Below are positions 37,202-45,481 of a stretch of DNA of 64,000 nucleotides, piece after piece (the stretch's first letter is position 1; each line of letters begins with the position of its first letter). The translations under genes and the position numbers were made by a program. The DNA is from Salipiger profundus (GTDB lineage Bacteria > Pseudomonadota > Alphaproteobacteria > Rhodobacterales > Rhodobacteraceae). The DNA lies in NCBI RefSeq assembly GCF_001969385.1, contig NZ_CP014796.1:1195501-1259500 (forward strand), written 5' to 3'. The notes under the pieces were generated by a model. That model worked only from the letters and a program-made list of their open reading frames with translations. It was not told the origin of the DNA and searched no databases.

Positions 37202-37762
37202 ATGATCACCCGCCGCAAATTCGTCTCCACCGCTGCCGCCGGGGCCACGCTTGCCGCCACGGCTCCGGCCTATGCTTTCGAGGTCGAGCCGAGGTATCGG
37301 CCGCAAGAGGTACGGATCAAGAGCGAGCTTCAGCCCCAGCAGATCCTGATCCTGCCGCGTGCGCATTTTCTCTATTACATCACGGCCCCGGGCCGCGCGA
37401 TCCGTTACGGTGTCGGCGTCGGCCGCGCCGGGCTCGAATTCACCGGCGACGCCATCATCCAGGTCAAGAAGGAATGGCCGACCTGGCGGCCGACGCAGGA
37501 GATGATCGAGCGCGATCCCGGCGCCTACGGCAAGTTCAAGGATACGGACTACGTTCAGCCGGGCGGTCCGACGAACCCGCTCGGAGCACGTGCGCTGTAT
37601 CTTTTCCAGAACGGCCGTGACACCTTCTACCGGATCCATGGCACTACCGCCCCGGAATCCATCGGTCGATCCGTTTCGAACGGTTGTATCCGGATGCTGA
37701 ACGAGCATGTCATCGATCTGTACAATCGCGTGCCGATCGGCACCCCGGTGACGGTACTCTGA
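37202..37762 (+). CDS. L,D-transpeptidase (YkuD family), exported
   Basis: A 186-residue cell-wall enzyme. The N-terminus MITRRKFVSTAAAGATLA resembles a Tat signal (twin Arg, then a weakly hydrophobic stretch ending APAYA). The catalytic YkuD segment is intact: YRIHGTTAPESIGRSVSNGCIRM, with the His of RIHG and the nucleophile Cys of SNGCIRM. Such enzymes make 3-3 cross-links in peptidoglycan or attach proteins to it. The start at ATG 37202 is preferred; a longer TTG start at 37169 would put the signal off the end. A strong hairpin follows. Confidence 0.92.
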   Translation: MITRRKFVSTAAAGATLAATAPAYAFEVEPRYRPQEVRIKSELQPQQILILPRAHFLYYITAPGRAIRYGVGVGRAGLEFTGDAIIQVKKEWPTWRPTQEMIERDPGAYGKFKDTDYVQPGGPTNPLGARALYLFQNGRDTFYRIHGTTAPESIGRSVSNGCIRMLNEHVIDLYNRVPIGTPVTVL

Positions 37763-37778
37763 GGCAAGCAGGACCATG

Positions 37779-37802
37779 GCGCGCGGCATGCACGCCGCGC
37801 GC
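37779..37802 (+). terminator. hairpin after the L,D-transpeptidase gene
   Basis: GCGCGCGGC and GCCGCGCGC form a perfect 9-bp stem with a 6-base loop, 17 bases past the stop. It is followed by GGTCTGTTAA, a weak T-tract. Confidence 0.65.
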
Positions 37803-37940
37803 GGTCTGTTAACCACGGCTCCCCTTTCAGGCTCAGTGCCGCCGGGTCGTCGCGCAATTGCCGAAATCGAGCCCCAATCTTCCGCGATTAATAATTCAGT
37901 AAGACACGCGACCTAGAAGACTACTGGATTGGAGACTCGC

Positions 37941-38144
37941 ATGGCACTGATTGGCTTTCTCTTCGGCAGCATCCTCGGCCTGTTCACCGCGACAACGGTC
38001 TGGGCCTTATTCGGACTGTCGCTGGCCACTGCCATCAGTCTTTACTTCATCATCGCTTTCGCAACTTTCGCGCTGCCGTATTTCGCCTGCGGGGTGCGGA
38101 CTTACCTACTGCCCCTGACCCTGACGGCACGGGCCGTGCGCTGA
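37941..38144 (+). CDS. 67-residue membrane protein of unknown function
   Basis: Two predicted membrane helices (residues about 2-22 and 26-50; MALIGFLFGSILGLFTATTV and ATAISLYFIIAFATFAL) with very short connecting ends. GGAG lies six bases before ATG 37941. I do not recognise a family. It is a single gene between the transpeptidase and the esterase. Its codon usage and ribosome site suggest that it is a genuine gene. Confidence 0.6.
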   Translation: MALIGFLFGSILGLFTATTVWALFGLSLATAISLYFIIAFATFALPYFACGVRTYLLPLTLTARAVR

Positions 38145-38164
38145 CGCTTCCTCTGGCACACGCG

Positions 38165-38851
38165 TCATTCTTCGTCCGCGCCGACGCGCGCGATAAGCTC
38201 TTCGACCGCCGGTCCCATTGCCTCAACGATCCGCGACACGCCTTCGGCATTCGGATGGATGCCATCGGCCTGCATCAGCCCAGCAGCGCTGGCAGGCGCC
38301 TCACCCTCACTCACGATTCCCTCGAAGAAGCTTGGGTAGTAGAGCGTCCCATACGCTTCGGACAGCTCGGGATACATCGCGTCGAAAGTCGCCTTGAAGT
38401 CGGGTCCATAGTTCCCAGGCGCGCGCATCCCGACAAGCAGTACCTCGACCTCCTGCGCCTCGGCCACCTCGAGAATCCCCTCGAGGTTGGCGCGGCTGCT
38501 TTCGGGCGGCAGACCGCGCAGCAGGTCGTTGCCGCCAAGCGCCACGATCATGCCGTCGATCTCCGGCGTCAGCGACCACTCGACCCGCGAGAGCCCGCCC
38601 GCCGTCGTGTCGCCCGAGACACCGGCGTTCACGATCCTGACATCATGCCCGTGATCTGCCAGCCAGCTGCGAAGCTGCGGCACGAATCCATCCTGCTCGA
38701 TCAGCCCGTATCCCTGTGTCAGGCTGTCCCCCAGCGCCAGAAGATGCACCGTTTCGGCCTTCAGCGGCGCCGCCACACCGCAGAGCAGGAACCCCGCCAG
38801 CGTGACCTTGCTGCGCAGGCCCATGGCCCCATATGTAAGCGAACGCATCAT
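38165..38851 (-). CDS. tesA: TesA-like SGNH esterase/lysophospholipase, periplasmic
   Basis: A 228-residue hydrolase with an N-terminal signal (hydrophobic VTLAGFLLCGVAAPLKA). The SGNH blocks are present: LLALGDSLTQGYG (nucleophile Ser), a Gly block, VALGGNDLLRG (Asn), and DGIHPNAEG (Asp/His). It acts on acyl esters or thioesters in the periplasm. Two adjacent ATGs (38851, 38848) follow GGAG; a later ATG at 38824 is also possible. It is divergent from a YbbA-type gene, the same order as tesA-ybbA-ybbP in E. coli. Confidence 0.88.
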   Translation of the reverse strand: MMRSLTYGAMGLRSKVTLAGFLLCGVAAPLKAETVHLLALGDSLTQGYGLIEQDGFVPQLRSWLADHGHDVRIVNAGVSGDTTAGGLSRVEWSLTPEIDGMIVALGGNDLLRGLPPESSRANLEGILEVAEAQEVEVLLVGMRAPGNYGPDFKATFDAMYPELSEAYGTLYYPSFFEGIVSEGEAPASAAGLMQADGIHPNAEGVSRIVEAMGPAVEELIARVGADEE

Positions 38852-38867
38852 TTCCGGACGCTCCTTC

Positions 38868-39560
38868 ATGCCTGATCCCGTGATCGCCCTCAAAGATGTC
38901 ACGCTCAGCCTTCGCGGCAATGCCGGAATGGTGGAAATCCTGCATGGCATCTCTCTCGACGTGGCGAAAGGGGAAACGCTCGGGCTGATCGGGCCGTCCG
39001 GAAGCGGCAAGTCCTCGCTGCTGATGATCATGGGCGGGCTCGAACGGGCGACAAGCGGCCGGGTCGATGCGCTAGGGCACGATCTCACCGCCCTGGACGA
39101 GGACCAGCTCGCGCGGTTTCGCCGCGACCACATGGGCGTGGTCTTCCAGAGCTTCAACCTGATCCCCACCATGACCGCGCTCGAGAACGTGGCCACCCCG
39201 CTCGAACTGGCAGGCGCATCCGACGCCTTCGAGCGCGCGCAGGCCGAGCTCGAGGCGGTTGGTCTCGCCCACCGGGCCGATCACTACCCCGCGCAGATGT
39301 CGGGCGGCGAACAGCAGCGGGTGGCGCTGGCACGGGCCGCGGCGCCACGGCCGGACATCCTTCTGGCCGACGAGCCCACGGGCAATCTCGACGGCAAGAA
39401 CGGCGACGCGATCATGGAGATGCTGTTCGGCCTGCGCGACCGCCACGGCGCGACGCTGGTGCTGGTCACCCACGCGCATGCGCTCGCACAGCGCTGTGAC
39501 CGGGTCGTGCGGCTCACCGACGGGCGCGTCGACGATGCCCGGATGAGGGCCGCGGAATGA
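38868..39560 (+). CDS. YbbA-type ABC transporter ATP-binding protein
   Basis: A 230-residue ATPase of the MacB/LolD class. Walker A GPSGSGKSS, signature MSGGEQQRVALARA and Walker B LLADEPTGNLD are intact. With the following FtsX-type permease it forms a YbbAP-like complex, a mechanotransmission-type system of unknown substrate, probably acting on envelope lipids or with the adjacent esterase. The start at ATG 38868 lacks a strong ribosome site; the preceding 66 bases are open, so a longer form is possible. It overlaps the permease start (ATGA). Confidence 0.9.
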   Translation: MPDPVIALKDVTLSLRGNAGMVEILHGISLDVAKGETLGLIGPSGSGKSSLLMIMGGLERATSGRVDALGHDLTALDEDQLARFRRDHMGVVFQSFNLIPTMTALENVATPLELAGASDAFERAQAELEAVGLAHRADHYPAQMSGGEQQRVALARAAAPRPDILLADEPTGNLDGKNGDAIMEMLFGLRDRHGATLVLVTHAHALAQRCDRVVRLTDGRVDDARMRAAE

Positions 39561-42082
39561 GCCTTGGCACGGCGGCGCGCTTTGCCCGGCGCGAGTTGCG
39601 CGGCGGCCTGCGCGGCTTCCGCATCTTCCTCGCCTGCCTTGCGCTCGGGGTCGCCGCCATCGCCGGGGTCGGCTCGGTGCGCTCGGCCATTCAGGCGGGG
39701 CTGACCGACCAGGGGGCAATCCTGCTTGGAGGCGACGCGCAGGCGGAATTCACCTATCGCTTCGCCTCGGACGAAGAGCGCGCCTGGCTCGAGAGCGTCT
39801 CGACAGCGCTCTCCGAGATCACCGACTTCCGCTCGATGGCCGTGGTCGACGGACCGGACGGCCCCGAACGCGGCCTGACACAGGTGAAATCGGTCGACGA
39901 CGCCTACCCGCTGCTGGGCGAGATGCGGCTCGACCCGCCGATGCCGCTGGCGCAGGCGCTCGACGGCGATACGCAGCCGGGCGCAGTGATGGCGCCGGTG
40001 CTTGCCGACCGGCTGGGCCTGTCTCCCGGCGACAGCTTCCGGCTGGGCACCCAGAGCTTCACGCTTTCCGCGATCATCGAGACCGAACCCGACGACGCCG
40101 GCGACGGCTTCGGGCTGGGTCCGCGGACGCTGGTGCGGACCTCCGACCTCGCCTCCTCCGGCCTGCTGGCGCCCGGCTCGCTCTACGAGAGCGAATACCG
40201 CTTGCTGGTGCCTGACGGCACCGACATGGACGCGCTGCGCGCCGAGGCCGAGGCGCGCTTCCAGGACACCGGCATCCGCTGGCGCGACGCCCGCAACGGC
40301 GCCCCCGGCATCGCCCGCTTCGTCGACCGGCTCGCAAGCTTCCTCGTGCTGGTCGGGCTCTCGGGGCTCGCCGTCGGCGGCATCGGCGTCTCGGCGGCGG
40401 TGCGCGCCTACCTCGCGCGCAAGACCGGCGTCATCGCGACACTGCGGACCCTGGGCGCCAGTCGGCGTGTCATCTTCCTGACCTACTTCCTCCAGATAGG
40501 GGCCCTCGGCCTGCTCGGCATCGCCATCGGGCTGGTGCTGGGCGCGGTGATCCCGCTGCTGTTCGCCCCGATCATCGCGGCGTCGCTGCCGATCCCGGTG
40601 ATGTTCACCCTCTATCCCGGCCCGCTGGCCGAGGCGGCGGTCTACGGCGTGCTGACCGCGCTGCTCTTCACCCTGTGGCCGCTCGCCCGTACCGAGGAAG
40701 TGCGCGCCGCCGCGCTCTTCCGTGACGCGCTCGACAGCGCCCGCGCCCTGCCCGCCCGGCGCTACGTGGTGGCGACGGCGGCGCTGCTGGCGCTGCTCGT
40801 GGGCGTGGCGATGGTGTTCTCGGGCGATCCGCGCATCACGCTCTGGACGGCCGGCGGCATCCTCGGCGCGCTGGTCATCCTTGCCGTGGCGGCGACGGGC
40901 ATCCGCGCGCTCGCGCACCGTGCCACGCCTGCGATGCGGGGGCGCCCCGTGTGGCGGTGGGCGCTCGGCGCCATCGGCGGCCCGCGCGAGACCGCCGCCT
41001 CGGTGGTGCTGTCGCTCGGGCTCGGGCTGTCGGTGCTCGCGGCCATCGGACAGATCGACGGAAACCTGCGCAACGCCATCCAGCGCGACCTGCCGGACGT
41101 GGCGCCGTCGTATTTCTTCGTCGACATCCAGCCCAACCAGATCGATGGCTACCTCGAGCGGCTCGAAAGCGACCCGGCGGTCGGCCGCGTCGACACCGCG
41201 CCGATGCTGCGGGGCGTGATCACCCGGATCAACGGACAGAATGCGCAGGAGGTCGCCGGCGATCACTGGGTGGTGCGCGGCGACCGGGGCATCACCTATG
41301 CCGCGCAACCCGACAGCCGCACCACCGTCACCGCCGGGGAGTGGTGGCCCGAGGATTACGACGGCCCGCCCCAGATCAGCTTCGCCGCCGAAGAGGCCGA
41401 GGAGATCGGCCTGAACCTCGGTGACGAGATCACCTTCAACGTGCTCGGTCGCGACATCACCGCGACGATCACCAGCTTCCGCGACGTGGATTTCTCGACC
41501 GCCGGCATCGGCTTCGTGATGACGCTGAACCCGACGGCCCTTCAGGGTGCGCCGCATACCTTCATCTCGACCGTCTACGCCGAGCCCGAGGCCGAGGCAC
41601 AGATCCTGCGCGATCTCGCCGACGCCTATCCGAACATCACAGCGATCCGGGTGCGTGACGCCATCGACCGGGTGGCCGAGCTGCTCGAGGGCATCGGCGC
41701 GGCGATCCGCTGGGGGGCTGCCGCGACCCTGCTCACCGGCTTTCTCGTGCTGATCGGCGCGGCGGCGGCGGGTGAAGGCGCCCGAACCTACGAGGCGGCG
41801 GTGCTGAAAACCCTCGGCGCATCGCGCGCCCGCATCCTGCAAAGCTTCGCCCTGCGCTCGGCGCTGCTGGGCGCGGCGGCAGGCGTGGTGGCGCTGGGGG
41901 CCGGCATCCTCGGGGGCTGGGCCGTGAGCCACTACATCATGGAGACGGATTTCACCGTCGTCTGGTCCTCGGCCATCGGCATCATCGCCGGGGGCGTGCT
42001 GGCGACACTGCTCGCCGGGATCGGCTTCGCGTGGCGGCCACTTGCCGCGCGTCCCGCGCAGGTCCTGCGCGCCCGCGAATAG
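39557..42082 (+). CDS. YbbP-type FtsX-family ABC permease
   Basis: An 841-residue membrane protein with the duplicated FtsX layout: an N-terminal helix (about 20-45), a large periplasmic domain, three helices around 255-375 with VLVGLSGLAVGGIGVSAAVRAY, two more helices near 395-445, a second periplasmic domain (about 490-690), and three C-terminal helices (AVLKTLGASRARILQSFALR). It pairs with the upstream ATPase. The LGASR motif occurs twice, once in each FtsX half (about 297 and 753), as expected. Confidence 0.92.
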   Translation: MSLGTAARFARRELRGGLRGFRIFLACLALGVAAIAGVGSVRSAIQAGLTDQGAILLGGDAQAEFTYRFASDEERAWLESVSTALSEITDFRSMAVVDGPDGPERGLTQVKSVDDAYPLLGEMRLDPPMPLAQALDGDTQPGAVMAPVLADRLGLSPGDSFRLGTQSFTLSAIIETEPDDAGDGFGLGPRTLVRTSDLASSGLLAPGSLYESEYRLLVPDGTDMDALRAEAEARFQDTGIRWRDARNGAPGIARFVDRLASFLVLVGLSGLAVGGIGVSAAVRAYLARKTGVIATLRTLGASRRVIFLTYFLQIGALGLLGIAIGLVLGAVIPLLFAPIIAASLPIPVMFTLYPGPLAEAAVYGVLTALLFTLWPLARTEEVRAAALFRDALDSARALPARRYVVATAALLALLVGVAMVFSGDPRITLWTAGGILGALVILAVAATGIRALAHRATPAMRGRPVWRWALGAIGGPRETAASVVLSLGLGLSVLAAIGQIDGNLRNAIQRDLPDVAPSYFFVDIQPNQIDGYLERLESDPAVGRVDTAPMLRGVITRINGQNAQEVAGDHWVVRGDRGITYAAQPDSRTTVTAGEWWPEDYDGPPQISFAAEEAEEIGLNLGDEITFNVLGRDITATITSFRDVDFSTAGIGFVMTLNPTALQGAPHTFISTVYAEPEAEAQILRDLADAYPNITAIRVRDAIDRVAELLEGIGAAIRWGAAATLLTGFLVLIGAAAAGEGARTYEAAVLKTLGASRARILQSFALRSALLGAAAGVVALGAGILGGWAVSHYIMETDFTVVWSSAIGIIAGGVLATLLAGIGFAWRPLAARPAQVLRARE

Positions 42083-42153
42083 GAGCCTTGAACCCTCGGG
42101 GACCGACTGGCAAAGCCTGTAGGCGACCGCAGGCTGACAAGGACGACCCTCCC

Positions 42154-43092
42154 ATGAGCGATTCCCTTCCCATGCCGATCTCGACGCTGACCCGGGCGCA
42201 GCGCAGTTCGATCATGAACCTCGTGCGCCGTGCCGCGCGCACCGAGATCATGCCCCGCTTCCGCAGGCTCGACGCCAGCGACATCGCCCAGAAGACCAGC
42301 AGGCAGGATCTCGTGACCGAGGCCGACCACGCCTCGGAGGCGATGATCGCGCGCGGGCTCGTGGGGCTCTTCCCGAACGCGCTGATCGTCGGCGAAGAGG
42401 ATGTCGCGAAGAACCCCGAGGTCCGTGACCGGATCGCCGACGCCGAGCTTGCCTTTACCATCGACCCGGTCGACGGCACCTGGAACTACGCGCACGGGCT
42501 GTCGACCTTCGGGGTGATCATCTCGGCGCTGCGCTTCGGCGTACCGATCTTCGGGCTGATCTACGACCCGGTGATGGACGATTTCGTCATCGGCGACAGC
42601 GGCGGCGCGGCCGAGATGGTGGTGCCCAAGCGCCGTAGCACAAGGGCGCTGTCGGTCTCGGCGGGTGGAGCACTCGCGGACCTGCAGGGCTACCTGCCGC
42701 TCTACATGCTGCCCAAGGACAAGCAGGGCGAGATGGCCGCGCTGCTGCCGCGCTTCGAGCGGGTGCTCTCGCTGCGCTGCTCGGCGCACGAGATGCGGAT
42801 GCTGGCACAGGGTCACGTGGATTTCGTGCTGTCCGCCGGGCTGACGCCCTGGGACCACGCGGCCGGTGCGCTGCTCTGCCAGTGCGCGGGCGGCCATGTC
42901 GCGATGCTCGACGGCTCCGACTACAACGCCGCCAAGCGCGAGGGCTACCTGCTCTGCGCCGCCAACCTCGAGACGTGGGAGCGCATCCGGGACGCGATGT
43001 CCTTCCTGCTCGACACGCCCGCCGCGACCGCCGTGACGGACGATGAGCCTGACGAGGGCCCCTCGGAGGCACCCGAGAGCGGCGAAGGCTGA
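42154..43092 (+). CDS. inositol-monophosphatase family phosphatase
   Basis: A 312-residue Mg-dependent phosphatase. The metal motifs are intact: GEED in LIVGEEDV, TIDPVDGTWNYAHG, and TPWDHAAGALLCQCAGG. The family includes inositol, histidinol-phosphate and 3'-phosphoadenosine phosphatases, and the substrate cannot be set by eye. ATG 42154 is preceded by AAGGA. The C-terminal 25 residues are an acidic extension. It converges with pqqE, with a palindromic repeat in the 40-base gap. Confidence 0.88.
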   Translation: MSDSLPMPISTLTRAQRSSIMNLVRRAARTEIMPRFRRLDASDIAQKTSRQDLVTEADHASEAMIARGLVGLFPNALIVGEEDVAKNPEVRDRIADAELAFTIDPVDGTWNYAHGLSTFGVIISALRFGVPIFGLIYDPVMDDFVIGDSGGAAEMVVPKRRSTRALSVSAGGALADLQGYLPLYMLPKDKQGEMAALLPRFERVLSLRCSAHEMRMLAQGHVDFVLSAGLTPWDHAAGALLCQCAGGHVAMLDGSDYNAAKREGYLLCAANLETWERIRDAMSFLLDTPAATAVTDDEPDEGPSEAPESGEG

Positions 43093-43104
43093 GCGGTCCG
43101 GCAC

Positions 43105-43130
43105 GGGTGGGCTCTCGCCCACCCTACCGG
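43105..43130. repeat. palindromic repeat (GTAGGGTGGG type) at a convergent junction
   Basis: GGGTGGGC, a TCTC loop and GCCCACCC form a perfect 8-bp stem followed by TACCGG. This is the inverse orientation of the element at 8959-8983. It fills the gap between a plus-strand phosphatase and minus-strand pqqE and could terminate both. Confidence 0.6.
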
Positions 43131-43132
43131 GC

Positions 43133-44245
43133 TCATTCGGCGGGTTCGATCACCGGCTTGCCGGGCTGGCCGCGATAGACCAGGGCCGCGTCCTCGGCGG
43201 CGGCGTGGGCCTCGGCCCGCGCCTGCAGGTCGACGTGATGCGGAGACTTCACGCAGACCGGGTCGGTCGCGGCAGGGTCGCCCGCCAGCGCCATCGCCTG
43301 ACAGCGGCACCCGCCGAAATCGACGGTCTTGCGCTCGCAGCTGGCGCATGGCTCGGGCATCCAGTCGGTGCCGCGATAGGCATTGAAGGCGGCGCCGTCG
43401 TACCAGATCTCGGACAGCGCCCTGTCCCGCACATTGTCGAAGGTCAGATGCGGGATCGTCTGCGCCGCATGACACGGCAGCACCTGCCCGTCGGGCGCGA
43501 CGTTGAGCCCGGTCGAACCCCAGCCGCCCATGCAGCGCTTGGGGTAGTCCGAGTGGTAGTCCGCCGGCACGTAGTCGATCACCAGCGTGCCCTTCAGCCG
43601 CAGCCGCGCCTCCTGCACGATGCGCGTGGCCTCGTCGGCCTGCGCCTTCGTCGGCATCAGCGCGTCGCGGTTCTTGAGCGCCCAGCCGTGGAACTGCACA
43701 GTGGCCACCTCGATGCGCCGCGCCCCCATCTCGACGGCCATCTCCAGAGCACGCGGCAGCTGGTGCAGGTTGCGCCGGTGCAGCACGGCGTTGAGCGTCA
43801 GCGGGAACCCGATGGCGCCGATCCACTCGGCAACCTGCATCTTGCGCTTGAAACCGCCCCGGTAGCCGCCGATCTCGTCGGCCATCTCGGGCGTCGTGCC
43901 CTGCAGGCTGAGCTGCACGTGGTCTAGCCCTGCCGCGTCGAGCGCCCGAAGCCGCTTCTCGGTCAGTCCGATACCCGAGGTGATGAGGTTGGTATAAAGC
44001 CCCGCGTCGCGCGCCGCCTGCACCAGCTCCTCGAGGTCGCGGCGCGTGGCCGGCTCGCCGCCCGACAGGTGCAGCTGCAGCACGCCGAGATCGGCGGCCT
44101 GCGCGAAGACGTCCTTCCACTGGTCAGTCGACAGCTCGCGATCCTGCCGCGCCATTTCGATGGGGTTCGAGCAGTAGGGACAGGACAGCGGGCAGCGGTG
44201 CGTGAGTTCGGCCAGCATGGCGATGGGCGGGCGCGCGGTGGTCAT
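43133..44245 (-). CDS. pqqE: PQQ biosynthesis radical-SAM enzyme PqqE
   Basis: Links Glu and Tyr side chains of the PqqA peptide, the first step of pyrroloquinoline quinone synthesis, working with PqqD. The 370-residue protein has the radical-SAM cluster Cys18, Cys22, Cys25 (CPLSCPYC) and a C-terminal SPASM region rich in Cys (PEPCASCERKTVDFGGCRCQ). GGAG lies eight bases before ATG 44245. A 214-base gap with a hairpin separates it from pqqD, unlike the overlaps within the rest of the operon. Confidence 0.97.
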   Translation of the reverse strand: MTTARPPIAMLAELTHRCPLSCPYCSNPIEMARQDRELSTDQWKDVFAQAADLGVLQLHLSGGEPATRRDLEELVQAARDAGLYTNLITSGIGLTEKRLRALDAAGLDHVQLSLQGTTPEMADEIGGYRGGFKRKMQVAEWIGAIGFPLTLNAVLHRRNLHQLPRALEMAVEMGARRIEVATVQFHGWALKNRDALMPTKAQADEATRIVQEARLRLKGTLVIDYVPADYHSDYPKRCMGGWGSTGLNVAPDGQVLPCHAAQTIPHLTFDNVRDRALSEIWYDGAAFNAYRGTDWMPEPCASCERKTVDFGGCRCQAMALAGDPAATDPVCVKSPHHVDLQARAEAHAAAEDAALVYRGQPGKPVIEPAE

Positions 44246-44316
44246 GTCGGAAGCTCCCCGCGCCGGGGACGGGCGCGTCGTTCGATCCTTGTCAGCCAGG
44301 CCGGAAGCCGGGTCAG

Positions 44317-44340
44317 GCCCGCCCCTCCCCAAGGGCGGGC
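44317..44340 (-). other. hairpin in the pqqD-pqqE gap
   Basis: GCCCGCCC and GGGCGGGC form a perfect 8-bp stem with an 8-base loop inside the 214-base spacer. No T-tract follows, so it may stabilise or attenuate the transcript rather than end it. No gene is visible in the spacer. Confidence 0.45.
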
Positions 44341-44459
44341 GTCTGGCGGCCGTCCCGAGACGGGCGCCGGTAATTGAAAGGCGATTGCCTCGTGTTGTCC
44401 TTGCGCGACAGGCGCCCGACCGGAGGCGGCCCTGCCAATCGCGACGAGGCCGCGCACCC

Positions 44460-44732
44460 TCATGCCACCTCGAGGAAGCGCCGCTCGCGCAGTGCGCCGA
44501 GGAAACCGGCGCTGTCCTTGGCGATCTGCTCCTGCGGGGCATCGTATTTGGCCGCCAGATCGGCGGTGATCTCGCCGAAACTGCGCAGTCCGTCCACCTC
44601 GGAGAGGATGGCGTGGCCGACCTGGTCGAGGGTGATGGCGCGTTCGGGCGCCAGCAGCACCCATGTGTCGCGCACGCGGTCGCGGTGCAGCCGCACACCG
44701 CGCGGCAGGACGGGGATCTCTTCCGGGGCCAT
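44460..44732 (-). CDS. pqqD: PQQ peptide chaperone PqqD
   Basis: A 90-residue protein that binds PqqA and presents it to PqqE. PVLPRGVRLHRDRVRDTWVLLAPERA and the following LDQVGHAILSEVDGLRSFGEI are the family core. ATG 44732 shares one base with the pqqC stop (TGATG), so translation is coupled. Confidence 0.95.
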   Translation of the reverse strand: MAPEEIPVLPRGVRLHRDRVRDTWVLLAPERAITLDQVGHAILSEVDGLRSFGEITADLAAKYDAPQEQIAKDSAGFLGALRERRFLEVA

Positions 44733-45481
44733 CAGGCCGCCCGCGCGTCGGCCAGCCCCTCGCCCGGCACCCAGGCGCCCGGCGGAACGAGGCCGGGTTC
44801 GACGTAGGCCGCCCAGAGCGCATCGAGCTGCGACCACAGGACATCCGTCTTGAAGATCAGAGCGTTGGCCGCCATGTCCTGCTTTTCCTGCGTGTCGGCG
44901 TGGTCGAGCACCCACTTCAGTCCGAAAGCCACGTCCTTGGGCGCCTCTGTCAGCCGGTTGCGGAAGTAGGACAGCGACGAGTCGTCGGCGAAGTCGTAGT
45001 TCTTCAGCAGCCCCTCGATCCGGTTGGCGTGGATTGCCGGCGCGAAGAGCTCGGTGAGCGATGCAGCCACCGCCTCGAGCAGGGACTTGTCGCGCACGAA
45101 GCGGACATAGGCGTCGACGGCGAATTTCGTGGCCGGCATCACCCCCTCGCGCGAGGCGACGTAGTCGGGATCGAGCCCCACCGCCTCGGCCAGGCGCAGC
45201 CAGCGGCGGATGCCGCCCTCCTTCGTGTCGGTGCCGTCGTGATCCTCGATCCGCGAGCGCCAGGCACGGCGCAGGTCGGGATCTTCGACGCGCGACATGA
45301 AGGCCGCGTCCTTCATCGGGATCGAATGCTGGTAGTAGTAGCGGTTGATGACCCACGCCCGCACCTGGTCGGGCGTGCAGTCGCCGCCATGCAGCCGGTG
45401 ATGGAACGGGTGCCGGTCATGGTAGCGCTCGGCGCCGATCTGGCGCAGCCGGGCCTCGAAGGCCTCGCGTGTCTGGGTCAT
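44732..45481 (-). CDS. pqqC: PQQ synthase PqqC
   Basis: Performs the final ring closure and eight-electron oxidation of the PQQ precursor using oxygen. The 249-residue all-helical protein (TenA/heme-oxygenase-like fold) contains the family segments YHDRHPFHHRLHGGD, VINRYYYQHSIPMKDA and IHANRIEGLLKNYDF. ATG 45481 overlaps the pqqB stop (ATGA). Confidence 0.97.
   Translation of the reverse strand: MTQTREAFEARLRQIGAERYHDRHPFHHRLHGGDCTPDQVRAWVINRYYYQHSIPMKDAAFMSRVEDPDLRRAWRSRIEDHDGTDTKEGGIRRWLRLAEAVGLDPDYVASREGVMPATKFAVDAYVRFVRDKSLLEAVAASLTELFAPAIHANRIEGLLKNYDFADDSSLSYFRNRLTEAPKDVAFGLKWVLDHADTQEKQDMAANALIFKTDVLWSQLDALWAAYVEPGLVPPGAWVPGEGLADARAA

Noticed and set aside
37888..37902. TTAA-N7-GTAA before the small membrane protein gene, as a CtrA site
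   Set aside because: Only seven of eight positions match in an A/T-rich stretch, and nothing links the gene to motility or the cell cycle.
39284..41932. An 882-codon minus-strand frame opposite the YbbP permease gene
   Set aside because: His/Arg/Asp-rich antisense composition; the plus-strand ATPase and permease motifs are clear.
44246..44459. A small gene between pqqD and pqqE
   Set aside because: The spacer has hairpins but no start with a ribosome site followed by a plausible protein.
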